A DNA stretch of 64,000 nucleotides from an uncultured Tropicimonas sp. (lineage in GTDB: Bacteria; Pseudomonadota; Alphaproteobacteria; Rhodobacterales; Rhodobacteraceae), in assembly GCA_947495685.1 (NCBI GenBank), contig CANLZY010000018.1, positions 67,244 to 131,243 of the forward strand, read 5' to 3'. Both the position numbers and the translations under genes were made by a program. The notes below the pieces were generated by a model. That model was not told where the DNA came from, did not search any database, and saw only the letters and a list, made by a program, of their open reading frames with translations. Below, in pieces: positions 12,301 to 18,526 of this stretch. Positions within the stretch are counted from its first letter, which is position 1. Each line of letters opens with the position of its first letter.

Positions 12301-15300
12301 TTCGACCGTGTATCGCTCGTCGAATGCCCGGTCGATCCGGACCGAACCGCCCTTCCAGCTGACCGAGACGTCGCCATCAAGCTCGCGCTGCATCTTTGCT
12401 GCGGACTTCTTGACGCCCTGGACGACGATAACGTCACCGGTGTCTTCGACCGCGCCCACGTCCTGGATGAAGTCCGTGCCGTAGCCAACGATGTACTTGT
12501 CGTTGCCGGTACCGCCATAGGCCTGGTCATCGCCAAGCCCGCCGTCGATGATGTCGTTGCCGGTGTAGGCATAGATGCGGTCGTCGCCAGACAACCCGCG
12601 GATCACGTCCTTGATCGAGCCGAAGCTATCGCCGCGAATGGAATCGTAGTTTTCGGTGCCGTGTTGTTCCACCGGCAGGTCCGCCAGGCTGCGCACTGTC
12701 AACTTGCCGGATGCGGATTGAACCGCGATTTTCTCGATCGCGTTGTCGGTTGACTTGAAGTGATCCAGCACCGTCACGACTTCCTGTCCGGTGTCCACCA
12801 CCAGGTTGTCGGAGAATGCGATCCGGGCGATGGTGATGTCACCAAAGCCGATGCCCTTGTTCAGCACCAGCGTGTCCATCCCGGCTTCTTCGCGGATCGT
12901 GTCGTCGCCCTGAGCGTGATACGTGTCGTTCCCGACCCCGCCGATCATCTGGTCCATGCCCTGGTCGCCCTTGAGCACGTCCTTTCCGGCCTGGCCCAGC
13001 AGGACGTCGCCGCCTGGCCCGCCCAGCAGACGGTCGTTGCCCTCGCCGCCGTCCAGAACATCGGCCGCGCGCCCGCCCGAAAGCTTGTCATCGCCCTTCA
13101 GGCCAAGCAGGCGGTCGTTGTCCAGCGCCGGGTTCTTGTCACCCGTCATGACGTCGTCGCCATTGGTGCCCTTTTCACCCTCGGCGAGCTTTTTCAGATT
13201 GGCCTGGGTGCCGTCGGCAAACTGGATGGTCTCGATGGCGCCGTCGGCTTCGAAGAAGCTTTCGATCCGGACGATCAACTCGCCGTCGTGGTAGATCTCC
13301 AGGTCGCTCTCGTTGTCGAGCGACACCAGGAAAGCCACCTCGCCGGGATTGATCCCGCTCTTCAGGATCAGCGTATCCTTGCCCGATGTATCGCGGATCG
13401 TGTCAAAGCCGCTGTGATAGTAATAGATGTCATCGCCGGCTTCGCCCTGCATCAGGTCGTTGCCCCCGCCACCGGTCAGTTCGTCATCCCCGGTACCGGC
13501 AGAAAGCCGATCGTCGCCCCGCAGGCCAAACAGCTTGTCGTTGCCGCCACCGGTAGACAGGGAATCGTTGCCCCCGCCGGCGCGCAGGTTGTCGTCGCCC
13601 TCCGTGCCGTTGAGGCCAAGACCGACGGCCGGGTAGATCTCACGCAGGATCGTGTCGATCGAAACGCCGGCGTATTTCGTCGTGATTTCTTCCAGCTTTG
13701 CCATCTGCTTGCGAGACAGGTCCTCGATCCCGACAGAATTGTCGATCAGCGTCAGGAGCCCGACAAAGACGGTCTTCATATCGTCGGCGTAGCCCGAATA
13801 GAGGTCGGCCAGCGCCTCCAGTTCGTCGAAGTCGATCTTGAACTTGCCAACGAAACTGTCCGTCTCCCACAGGTAGGACGGGCGATCATCAAAGATTCCT
13901 TCGCCGACGCTCTGGGTCAGGATGCGCACGAGAACGCTGTGATAGATGGTTTCGAAGGCGTTCGTCAGGGTCCGGCTGGCTTCGGGCGCCGGGTTCGGGT
14001 GGCCGCGCTGCAGGAAGTCGCGATCGGTGAACTCTTCGATGAAGGCAAGTTCACGTGCGTCGACATAGTTGCCGCGGCTGTCCGGGTCCACATCCTCGAC
14101 ACCGGCCCAGCGGAACATCGCGTCCCGCAGCTTGCCTGCCAGGTCGAAATCGGGGTCGAACACCAGTTCGATGGGCGTGTCCGCGATTTCCAGCACCAGC
14201 TTCTTGAGCTTGGGATCGAGCGCCATTGCGCTCTGCAGATCCGGCATGTTGCCGTAGCCGCGCACCTGCGGCAACCGCATGGCCAGGGAATCGAACGGAA
14301 CATCACCGCCATACCGGGTGTTGACGTTGTCGTACTGGAACCAGGCATCGACGATCGCCTGCTTCTTGCCGTTGGTGTCGATGTAGGTGCTGCGATGGGT
14401 GATCGCGTTGCCGGCGATGGTTTCGGCAACCGTCGCCGCGTTCAGGTCGATGCTCTTGACGCCAGCCTTGTTCAGCTTCAGCAACTCGCCCGGGTCGGTC
14501 TTGCCGTCCTGATCGCGGTCCTGCCAGACACGCAGATTGCCAAAGGCCTTGTCGGTCTTTGAAATCTTCCCGTCATCGTTCGAATCCAGCGCGGACAGGA
14601 TGGTGAAGCCGTCCACCGTCAAGGTCCCGAACAGTTCGGAATGATCGTTGATCACCCCGTCGCCGTTGCTGTCGAGCGCCAGCAAGCCGTCGTCGGGCCC
14701 AACCCAGCCGGATTGCTCCTTCATTCCATCGACATCGATGTCCCAATAGACGGCGCCCTGCCCCGTCAGCCGGGTCAGTTCGATCCCGTCGCCGTCGAGG
14801 TCGAGCACCAGGGGAGAGGCCTCGGTGCGGGCGGTCTCGGACCGGTCGTCGGCGTCGTCGGCGTCGTCACTGCTGTCCTCGTCGTCGTCATTCCACCAAT
14901 CGGTGAAGTCATCCCACAGATCCGAGGCACCCTTCTTGATGTCTTCGATGCCATCGGACAGGTCGTCCAGCGTATCCCGGCCCCACTCTTCGAGCGCGGT
15001 CTTGATATCGCTGGCATTCTCGGCGATCTCGTCGAACTTGTCGCCGACCCATTCGGTTGTCTTGTCCCAAATCTCCTTGCCGGTTTCGGCAATCTCCGTG
15101 GCGGTATCCTCCATCCACTCGGAAACCGCTTCGACCGTCTCGGCGGCCTGTTCCTTGGCGTCCTCCCAGAATTCGACAACGTCCTCGCCGAACTCCTCGG
15201 CGCGGTCCAGGACGTAATCCGCCAGTTCGTTGATCGTCTCCGCCGTGTCATCGGCCCATTCATTGAAATCATCGACCCGATCGGTCACCCAATCGCCAAA

Positions 15301-16008
15301 TTCAGAGGCCTTGTCGCCAACGTAATCGACGATGGCATCCTTGGCATCTCCCAGCACCTCGGTGAACTGGTCGACCTTTTCACCGGTCCATTCCGTGATG
15401 GAATCCCAGTTGTCCCACACGCTTGCAACCGCATAGCTGGCTCCGGCCGCAACAACGCCCGCAGCAAGGGCCGTGCCCCATGCCGGTGCGGTGATGATCC
15501 CGGCCGCGGCCAGCGCACCAAGGCCGGCCGTGGTCAATGCCCCCGCAGCCCAACCTGCGCCGATCGAAGCAGTCTGCTTCATCCCCTCGTCGACCCAGTC
15601 GTCGCCGTTGCGATAGTCGTTGTAGACAGACAGGCCACCAAGCGCGATGTCCAGAACAGGACCGGCCTTGACCCCCTTCAGCTTGTCGATCGGGGCCCAG
15701 TTCTTGAACTTGTTGTAGCCTGACGCACCTTCCTGGAGTGCCGAGATGAATTTGCCGTCAGCCCGCGCGGCACTTTCCAGGAACGGCGACCAGGCTTCGA
15801 TCGCCTTGTTGCCGCCCTGCGAATACAGATCCGTCACAAATTCGGTAATCTTGGACCCAAATCTCGCAACCTCGGCATCCCCGAGAGCCTCGATCAGCCC
15901 CTTGCCCAGACCGGTTTCGTTCGATGTGAACGAATCGAACCAATCGGTCGACGGGTCTTGATAACCATTTGCAGGAACTACCGGTTTGGAGCCGTCAGGA
16001 GGAGCCAT
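6346..16008 (-). CDS. Giant RTX calcium-binding protein, 3,220 aa
   Basis: Architecture by residue: 1-120 no known domain; about 148-197 a Gly/Ala-rich hydrophobic segment that could insert in membranes; about 200-373 a long amphipathic, Asp/Glu/Trp-rich helical region with roughly 11-residue periodicity; 375-390 an acidic linker; about 399-515 Ca-loops of the FrpC-like type (LVLDLDGDGIEL, LLALDSNGDGVINDHSELFG, DSNDDGKIS, DRDQDGKTDPGEL); about 515-810 a helical domain; about 810-3220 RTX nonapeptide repeats. The last 14 units are about 141 residues each and pair GxDGNDxLYG-type Ca-binding turns with an HCBP_related-like segment (GSVLIDRAFDKDYAIEKLVF). It is probably secreted by a type I system, but no HlyB/HlyD/TolC genes are in the window. 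A HlyC-like acyltransferase is divergent from it, 127 bp away. Toxin, adhesin or surface-layer roles are all possible. Confidence 0.9.
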   Translation of the reverse strand: MAPPDGSKPVVPANGYQDPSTDWFDSFTSNETGLGKGLIEALGDAEVARFGSKITEFVTDLYSQGGNKAIEAWSPFLESAARADGKFISALQEGASGYNKFKNWAPIDKLKGVKAGPVLDIALGGLSVYNDYRNGDDWVDEGMKQTASIGAGWAAGALTTAGLGALAAAGIITAPAWGTALAAGVVAAGASYAVASVWDNWDSITEWTGEKVDQFTEVLGDAKDAIVDYVGDKASEFGDWVTDRVDDFNEWADDTAETINELADYVLDRAEEFGEDVVEFWEDAKEQAAETVEAVSEWMEDTATEIAETGKEIWDKTTEWVGDKFDEIAENASDIKTALEEWGRDTLDDLSDGIEDIKKGASDLWDDFTDWWNDDDEDSSDDADDADDRSETARTEASPLVLDLDGDGIELTRLTGQGAVYWDIDVDGMKEQSGWVGPDDGLLALDSNGDGVINDHSELFGTLTVDGFTILSALDSNDDGKISKTDKAFGNLRVWQDRDQDGKTDPGELLKLNKAGVKSIDLNAATVAETIAGNAITHRSTYIDTNGKKQAIVDAWFQYDNVNTRYGGDVPFDSLAMRLPQVRGYGNMPDLQSAMALDPKLKKLVLEIADTPIELVFDPDFDLAGKLRDAMFRWAGVEDVDPDSRGNYVDARELAFIEEFTDRDFLQRGHPNPAPEASRTLTNAFETIYHSVLVRILTQSVGEGIFDDRPSYLWETDSFVGKFKIDFDELEALADLYSGYADDMKTVFVGLLTLIDNSVGIEDLSRKQMAKLEEITTKYAGVSIDTILREIYPAVGLGLNGTEGDDNLRAGGGNDSLSTGGGNDKLFGLRGDDRLSAGTGDDELTGGGGNDLMQGEAGDDIYYYHSGFDTIRDTSGKDTLILKSGINPGEVAFLVSLDNESDLEIYHDGELIVRIESFFEADGAIETIQFADGTQANLKKLAEGEKGTNGDDVMTGDKNPALDNDRLLGLKGDDKLSGGRAADVLDGGEGNDRLLGGPGGDVLLGQAGKDVLKGDQGMDQMIGGVGNDTYHAQGDDTIREEAGMDTLVLNKGIGFGDITIARIAFSDNLVVDTGQEVVTVLDHFKSTDNAIEKIAVQSASGKLTVRSLADLPVEQHGTENYDSIRGDSFGSIKDVIRGLSGDDRIYAYTGNDIIDGGLGDDQAYGGTGNDKYIVGYGTDFIQDVGAVEDTGDVIVVQGVKKSAAKMQRELDGDVSVSWKGGSVRIDRAFDERYTVEKINFGKGGSVDVKTLKLPTYGTEANETVSGNREEYGSRDDTLLGYDGDDRLYGYDGKDRLEGGKGDDHHYGAEGADTYVVGKGHDYISDQGAVDDADDVARLKGIKRSQVEISRRSDGDLFISWAFGSLLIDQVFDERYAIEMLKFDDGVVELGNLEVVTLGDNGNNTLYGNNQERGSRDDDIRGLGGNDRLYGYDGSDVLDGGAGDDSSYGADGRDTYIVGKGDDFVSDTGKSEDGLDRLKFDGIKSSQVAMSRLPNGDGFFSWANGSVVIDNVYDMNYAIERLMFANRTIKIEDLKLPTIGDGGDNTLYGNREELGSRDDDIRGLKGDDRLYGYDGDDILNGGPGNDAAYGADGNDTYVVGLGHDFISDAGLETDTQDSVEIRGVDRADATITRLLDGDMLIAWASGSVRIDNAFDYKYAVELIKFDDKTLKAAGLALPTLGDGGSNTIYGNREEFGARNDTLLGLDGNDTLYGYDGNDRLDGDAGDDISYGADGADTYVGGQGDDYIDDNGASADGEDRLLLPTVNRADAMLTRMLDGDLLISFAGGSVRINEAFDLERAVEKIRFADRDVLIDTLWAATEGDGGNNTIYGNREALGSQDDTLRGLGGNDTLYGYEGDDRLEGGDGDDSAYGADGRDTYVVGKGDDYISDAGDVADGDDRVIVTGVKKGDATFARRSDGDLLIEWDGGSVLIDRAFEEDYAIEKLVFTDGTLSIVDLAVATFGDGGANTIYGNTKTFGSRDDDIRGLDGNDTLYGYDGDDRLEGGEGDDSHYGATGADTYVVGKGDDFVSDAGLEADGDDVLRIAGVKRADATMTRRSDGDVLIEWDGGSVLVDRMFDKDYGIEKIVFDDATLTTSTLAIPTAGDGGANTIYGNTDERGSRNDDLRGLDGNDSLYGYDGDDLLDGGEGEDTLYGGEDDDTYVAGNGDVIDEQGKGGADTILAPDGVAAGAFSYQKLDTYHLNILWGGNAMLVRNHFYTDAYQVESLKLSNGTVIDLTTVAAVDATTPSGQTFSGDETANTYVGTDGNDTFNGYDAADHFTGGARDDRYFGGNGADTYVVGQGDDYVSDTGKSTDGDDTVRFLGVKQSQASFARRSDGDMLVTWAAGSVLIDNAFDLNYAIEKLVFDDGTLGIGAIKPPTLGDGAGNSVYGNREELGSRDDDLRGLGGNDRVYGYDGADKIDGGDGDDELYGDDGADIYIASDGDDYYSDTGAEADGSDELRLPVKLADASIVRLSDGKLVITYPGGTATINRAFDKDYAIERLVFSDKTIAVATYAATTDGDGAGNTIYGNREELGSRDDVLKGFGGNDRLYGYEGEDKLNGGADDDEMYGGADADVYVAGEGDDYISDAGAETDGPDELRLTSIRQGDVTFQRRSDGDLLLEFPGGSVLVDRAFDKDYAIERFVFQDGTVALADLGFETLGDDGSNTVYGNREELGSRDDVIRGLDGDDRLYGYDGKDKLDGGDGDDDLYGDDGPDTYLVGLGDDFISDGSSSADDVDSVRVQGVKQAKATLTRLMDGDIKVVWSTGSVVLDNAFDASYAIERLVFSDGTLDLQTAKLETIGTGGSETIGGNREDHGSRDDTLMGLDGDDKLYGYDGDDTLKGGAGNDSSYGADGADTYLVGLGDDFVSDAGKEGDGKDVVRILGVKQANATMTRLGDGDLLVEWANGSVRVDRAFDQLYAIERYEFSDATVKIDGLKVPTMGTNGSESLSGNREELGSYNDVLLGLDGDDKLYGYDGRDRLDGGTGDDALYGEKGGDTYVVGDGDDYISDAGLAEDAKDILVFSGLKSGAVSMTRRSDGDLLVEWTDGSVLVDRAFDAPYAVETFRFKNKSIDVDTLEVTTKGDGGGNTIYGNTEELGSRNDDLRGLDGNDTLYGYDGNDRLDGGADDDRMYGAEGNDQYVLGRGSDIIDEQGKGGIDTLVLRNGLDFDDLTFERIENRDLRVSWDDGEALVRYQFSNEAYSIEKLLLADGTTMDLDFV
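6349..12246 (-). repeat. Tandem array of about 14 RTX modules of about 423 bp
   Basis: Inside the RTX gene the sequence repeats every roughly 423 bp. Each unit codes for a GN(R/T)EE.GSRDD start, two or three GxxGxD turns with the constant LYGYDG, a DTYVVGKGDDYISD stretch, and a RRSDGDLLIEW...GSVLIDRAFD segment. The second half of the seventh unit and the eighth unit are irregular (about 8.9-9.7 kb), as if a module was inserted or partly deleted there. The units differ at many positions, so this is an old array, not a recent amplification. Confidence 0.85.
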
Positions 16009-16135
16009 TATGCTTTTCCCTTGATCTATCTTACCAAAAAACGCATCGCTGAATTGGCGACGATACTACACGAAAACTGAATTTTTTCCATTATTGTGTC
16101 CGCTCAACGGTATGTCGAGACAAAAGGAGTACCCA

Positions 16136-16597
16136 GTGACACCGAGCAATTCCCAACCCGAGGCGAGCGGCTCAAAAGCCGATCTGTCCGCAAAAACTCC
16201 CGACGATTCGCCGGCATCCCCGGCACCCGCACCCCCGGATGACACCCAGTTCAGCGACATCCTCGGGGCCGCATTCTGGTTGGCCGCCCGGTCCGAACCA
16301 CATCGAACCGGCGCCCTGGGGCCGATGGCAGATGCAATCATCGGTGGAATCGAGGCGCGCCAGTTCCGGCTATGGCGCAAGGACGGCGCCCCGCTGGCAT
16401 TTGCCGTCTGGGGGCTGCTGGATTCAGCCGCCGAAAAGAAACTTCGGGCCCGGGAACCGCTCTCCAAAGAGGAGCTTTCGTCGGGCGATCAAGCTTGGAT
16501 CATCACGCTGATCTCGCCGTTCCTGCCGGCGGATGTCATCCTCAAGGACCTGCGAGACAATCATTTCCAGGACGTCACGTTGATGACGATGGTCTGA
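16136..16597 (+). CDS. HlyC-type toxin-activating lysine acyltransferase
   Basis: A 153-residue protein of the HlyC/RtxC family, which uses acyl-ACP to acylate internal lysines of RTX toxins in the cytoplasm before secretion. After a 35-residue Pro/Asp/Ser-rich leader, the core aligns with HlyC as I recall it: LGAAFWLAARSEPHRTG against LGHVSWLWASSPLHRNW, and SSGDQAWIITLISPF against TSGDRKWFIDWIAPF. The two catalytic positions are kept (His56 and Asp118 here, His23 and Asp92 in HlyC). I chose the GTG at 16136 because AAAAGGAG lies 6 nt upstream; the ATG at 16112 has no such site. It is divergent from the giant RTX gene and followed after 1 nt by a membrane protein gene. Its natural substrate is most likely the RTX protein. 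Confidence 0.85.
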   Translation: MTPSNSQPEASGSKADLSAKTPDDSPASPAPAPPDDTQFSDILGAAFWLAARSEPHRTGALGPMADAIIGGIEARQFRLWRKDGAPLAFAVWGLLDSAAEKKLRAREPLSKEELSSGDQAWIITLISPFLPADVILKDLRDNHFQDVTLMTMV

Positions 16598-16598
16598 T

Positions 16599-17228
16599 AT
16601 GCCGGATCGCGATCGTTCTCTCCTCGCGACAGTCGCGCGGCTGATCTCTGTAACCTGCCTTGGTGCAATGGCGATCCCCGCCATAACTGCGGGGTCCTAC
16701 GGGCAAGCGATGCTGATCGGAGGGTTTGCCGCCGTCGCGCTGGTTGGTGCGCTGGCGCAGGGCAGCAAGCCACTGGAGCTCTCCGAAGCTTTCCTGGTGC
16801 TGGCGATGGCCGTCTCGGCGGGCGTTACCTTGATGACATGGGGCGTGCTGACCCTTGGCGCCGCGACCGAACCGGACTGTGCGGCCAAGGTCGGCCCCGC
16901 CGTCGGAACCTTCCTGGCCGGCGTTGTGTTGTTTGGTGCCGTGTCGGCAGGCATGGTTCAGCTCCGACGCTCCCAGTTGATGCAGAATGCCAAGCCCGGT
17001 GCCACCGTGCCGCTCAACGCCCTGATCATACTGGGCGTGTCGTTGTTCATCCTGTTCATGGCTGCGGTGTCGTGGTTCCAGATCGAGCTGGCCGCCGAAA
17101 CCTGTCCCGCTCAGTTTCAGCCAGAGGGATTGATCATCCTGTTCGCGACCGTCTTTTCCACCGGGCTGGCGGCATTCTATGTGAGCGCGGCCATCGCCCA
17201 TCGCCGTCATTTTCGCCCTCGCACATAG
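16599..17228 (+). CDS. Polytopic membrane protein of unknown function, 209 aa
   Basis: Five or six hydrophobic segments are visible, at about residues 8-30, 36-54, 62-88, 101-125, 141-163 and 178-198. The loop between segments three and four and the one after segment five contain cysteines (EPDCAAK, ETCPAQF), which may form a disulfide on the periplasmic side. The C-terminus is basic (HRRHFRPRT), consistent with a cytoplasmic end. I do not recognise the family. The gene starts 1 nt after the HlyC-like stop codon, so the two are almost certainly co-transcribed, which suggests a role in making, moving or resisting the acylated RTX product. That role is inference only. Confidence 0.75.
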   Translation: MPDRDRSLLATVARLISVTCLGAMAIPAITAGSYGQAMLIGGFAAVALVGALAQGSKPLELSEAFLVLAMAVSAGVTLMTWGVLTLGAATEPDCAAKVGPAVGTFLAGVVLFGAVSAGMVQLRRSQLMQNAKPGATVPLNALIILGVSLFILFMAAVSWFQIELAAETCPAQFQPEGLIILFATVFSTGLAAFYVSAAIAHRRHFRPRT

Positions 17229-17273
17229 GCATCCGTTGTCGGCACACCGCGATCGCGGTCGATCCGGGCACGC

Positions 17274-18137
17274 CTAGTGGTCGCTCATGGCGAACCGTTG
17301 CGGTCGTGCCTGCCCTGACTGCCCGACGACGATGACATTCAATTCGCGTATCAGCTTGCGCGTCATCGCGTCGGCATAGTCGCCGTACCCGACCGCGACC
17401 TCGACAAAGGACTCGGTGCCGCGGATCACATAGGCCCGAAAATACGAGATCAGTTCCTTGGTCTCCGTGGCCTGCGCACCAACGGCGGCACCATGGTCCT
17501 GACCGATCACGAGCGCATTGACCACCAGCCCGCCGAGCTCCGCCGAGGCCACATCCTGCGGGCGCGGGCCGTCGTTGTTCTTGCCGTCGCCAGAAACGTC
17601 CAGCACCTGCCGATGGCACCCAGGGGCAGCGGACAGGCGCGCCCCGGCAAAACGCATCGCGGCCCCGAGGCCCGTGCTGACCGGCATGTCCCGCCGGGTC
17701 GTTGACCGCAGCAAGCTGGCAAGCGCCTCAACATCCGCTTCCGACTGCATCACTTGCCAGTCCAGAATCACACGCTGCGCATCCCGGCCGCTCCATTCGT
17801 AGACCGACAGCGCAACCGGGATCATCGGCATCGCCAGCAGCGTGGCACGAACTTCGGGATCCTCCAGCGCGGTTGCCAGCCCATCCAGTTGCAGGCGGTA
17901 TTCCTGTGCGTTGACCGACCCGGAAACATCCAGCGCCAGTTGCAGGGCAAGCCGACACTGGGCCTGTGCCTGCGATGCAAGCACCGGCAGAAGGCAGGCC
18001 AGGCTCAGACACCCGGCCAGCCGACGGATTGCCCTACCAGTGACCGGTATTCTCCATGCTGGCCCACGGCTCTGCCGGGGGAAGCGGATCGCCCGCCTGC
18101 AGCAGTTCGATCGAGATATTGTCGGGCGAACGGACAA
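17274..18137 (-). CDS. DUF1194 (von Willebrand A-like) secreted protein
   Basis: After a signal-like segment (LAGCLSLACLLPVLASQAQA) the mature protein starts QCRLALQLALDVSGSVNAQE. DVSGSVN is the DxSxS metal-ion-dependent adhesion site of vWA domains, and LDVSGDGKNNDG supplies a further site. This layout is typical of DUF1194 proteins of Rhodobacterales, whose function is not known. The start is uncertain: the only ATG/GTG/TTG candidate in frame before the signal peptide is the TTG at 18137, which would overlap the glyoxalase gene by 104 bp; a CTG nearer the signal peptide is the alternative. It follows the glyoxalase gene on the same strand. Confidence 0.8.
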   Translation of the reverse strand: MSVRPTISRSNCCRRAIRFPRQSRGPAWRIPVTGRAIRRLAGCLSLACLLPVLASQAQAQCRLALQLALDVSGSVNAQEYRLQLDGLATALEDPEVRATLLAMPMIPVALSVYEWSGRDAQRVILDWQVMQSEADVEALASLLRSTTRRDMPVSTGLGAAMRFAGARLSAAPGCHRQVLDVSGDGKNNDGPRPQDVASAELGGLVVNALVIGQDHGAAVGAQATETKELISYFRAYVIRGTESFVEVAVGYGDYADAMTRKLIRELNVIVVGQSGQARPQRFAMSDH

Positions 18138-18456
18138 AAGCCATGTTGCCGTCGCGCGGCGGACGGTTGATCACGACACCGTTGTCCATCAGGTGCTGGC
18201 ACACGTCATAGATATTCTCGACCTCGTAGGCGAGATGTCCGAAGTGCCGGCTATCGCTGGGCAGGCCGTCGTCGCCATCCCAGTTGAAGGTCAACTCGAC
18301 CGGGCATTCGGGTTGCCCCGGTGCCGACATGAAGATCAACGAGAACCGCCCTTTCTCGCTGTCGTGGCGCCGTGTCTCTTCAAGACCCAGCAGCTTGTAG
18401 AAGGCCATGGAGGCCTCCAAGTCCTTCACCCGGACCATCGTGTGCAGGTATTTCAT
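18034..18456 (-). CDS. gloA: Lactoylglutathione lyase (glyoxalase I)
   Basis: A 140-residue VOC-fold metalloenzyme that converts the methylglyoxal-glutathione hemithioacetal to S-lactoylglutathione in the cytoplasm. Typical glyoxalase I features are the start MKYLHTMVRVKDLEASMAFY, the VELTFNW segment, the metal-ligand stretch SRHFGHLAYEVENIYD, and SPDNISIELLQ near the C-terminus containing the catalytic glutamate. GGAG lies 6 nt before the ATG at 18456, which favours this start over the ATG two codons upstream. It is followed on the same strand by the DUF1194 gene, which overlaps its 3' end. Confidence 0.92.
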   Translation of the reverse strand: MKYLHTMVRVKDLEASMAFYKLLGLEETRRHDSEKGRFSLIFMSAPGQPECPVELTFNWDGDDGLPSDSRHFGHLAYEVENIYDVCQHLMDNGVVINRPPRDGNMAFVRSPDNISIELLQAGDPLPPAEPWASMENTGHW

Positions 18457-18526
18457 TGTCATCTCCGTGTGTTTTGATCAGACCCTATCGGGTTCGGCCA
18501 AGTTCGGAAACACCGGAATGATGGCC

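Noticed and set aside
7561-14562. Long plus-strand open frames (589, 729 and 600 codons) opposite the RTX gene
   Set aside because: They are antisense to the repeated RTX code, rich in Val/Ile/Ala repeats that mirror the GxDGxD codons, and lack ribosome sites.
17246-17259. 14-bp perfect palindrome ACCGCGATCGCGGT between convergent genes
   Set aside because: It contains the common GCGATCGC core and can arise by chance in high-GC DNA; no supporting context.
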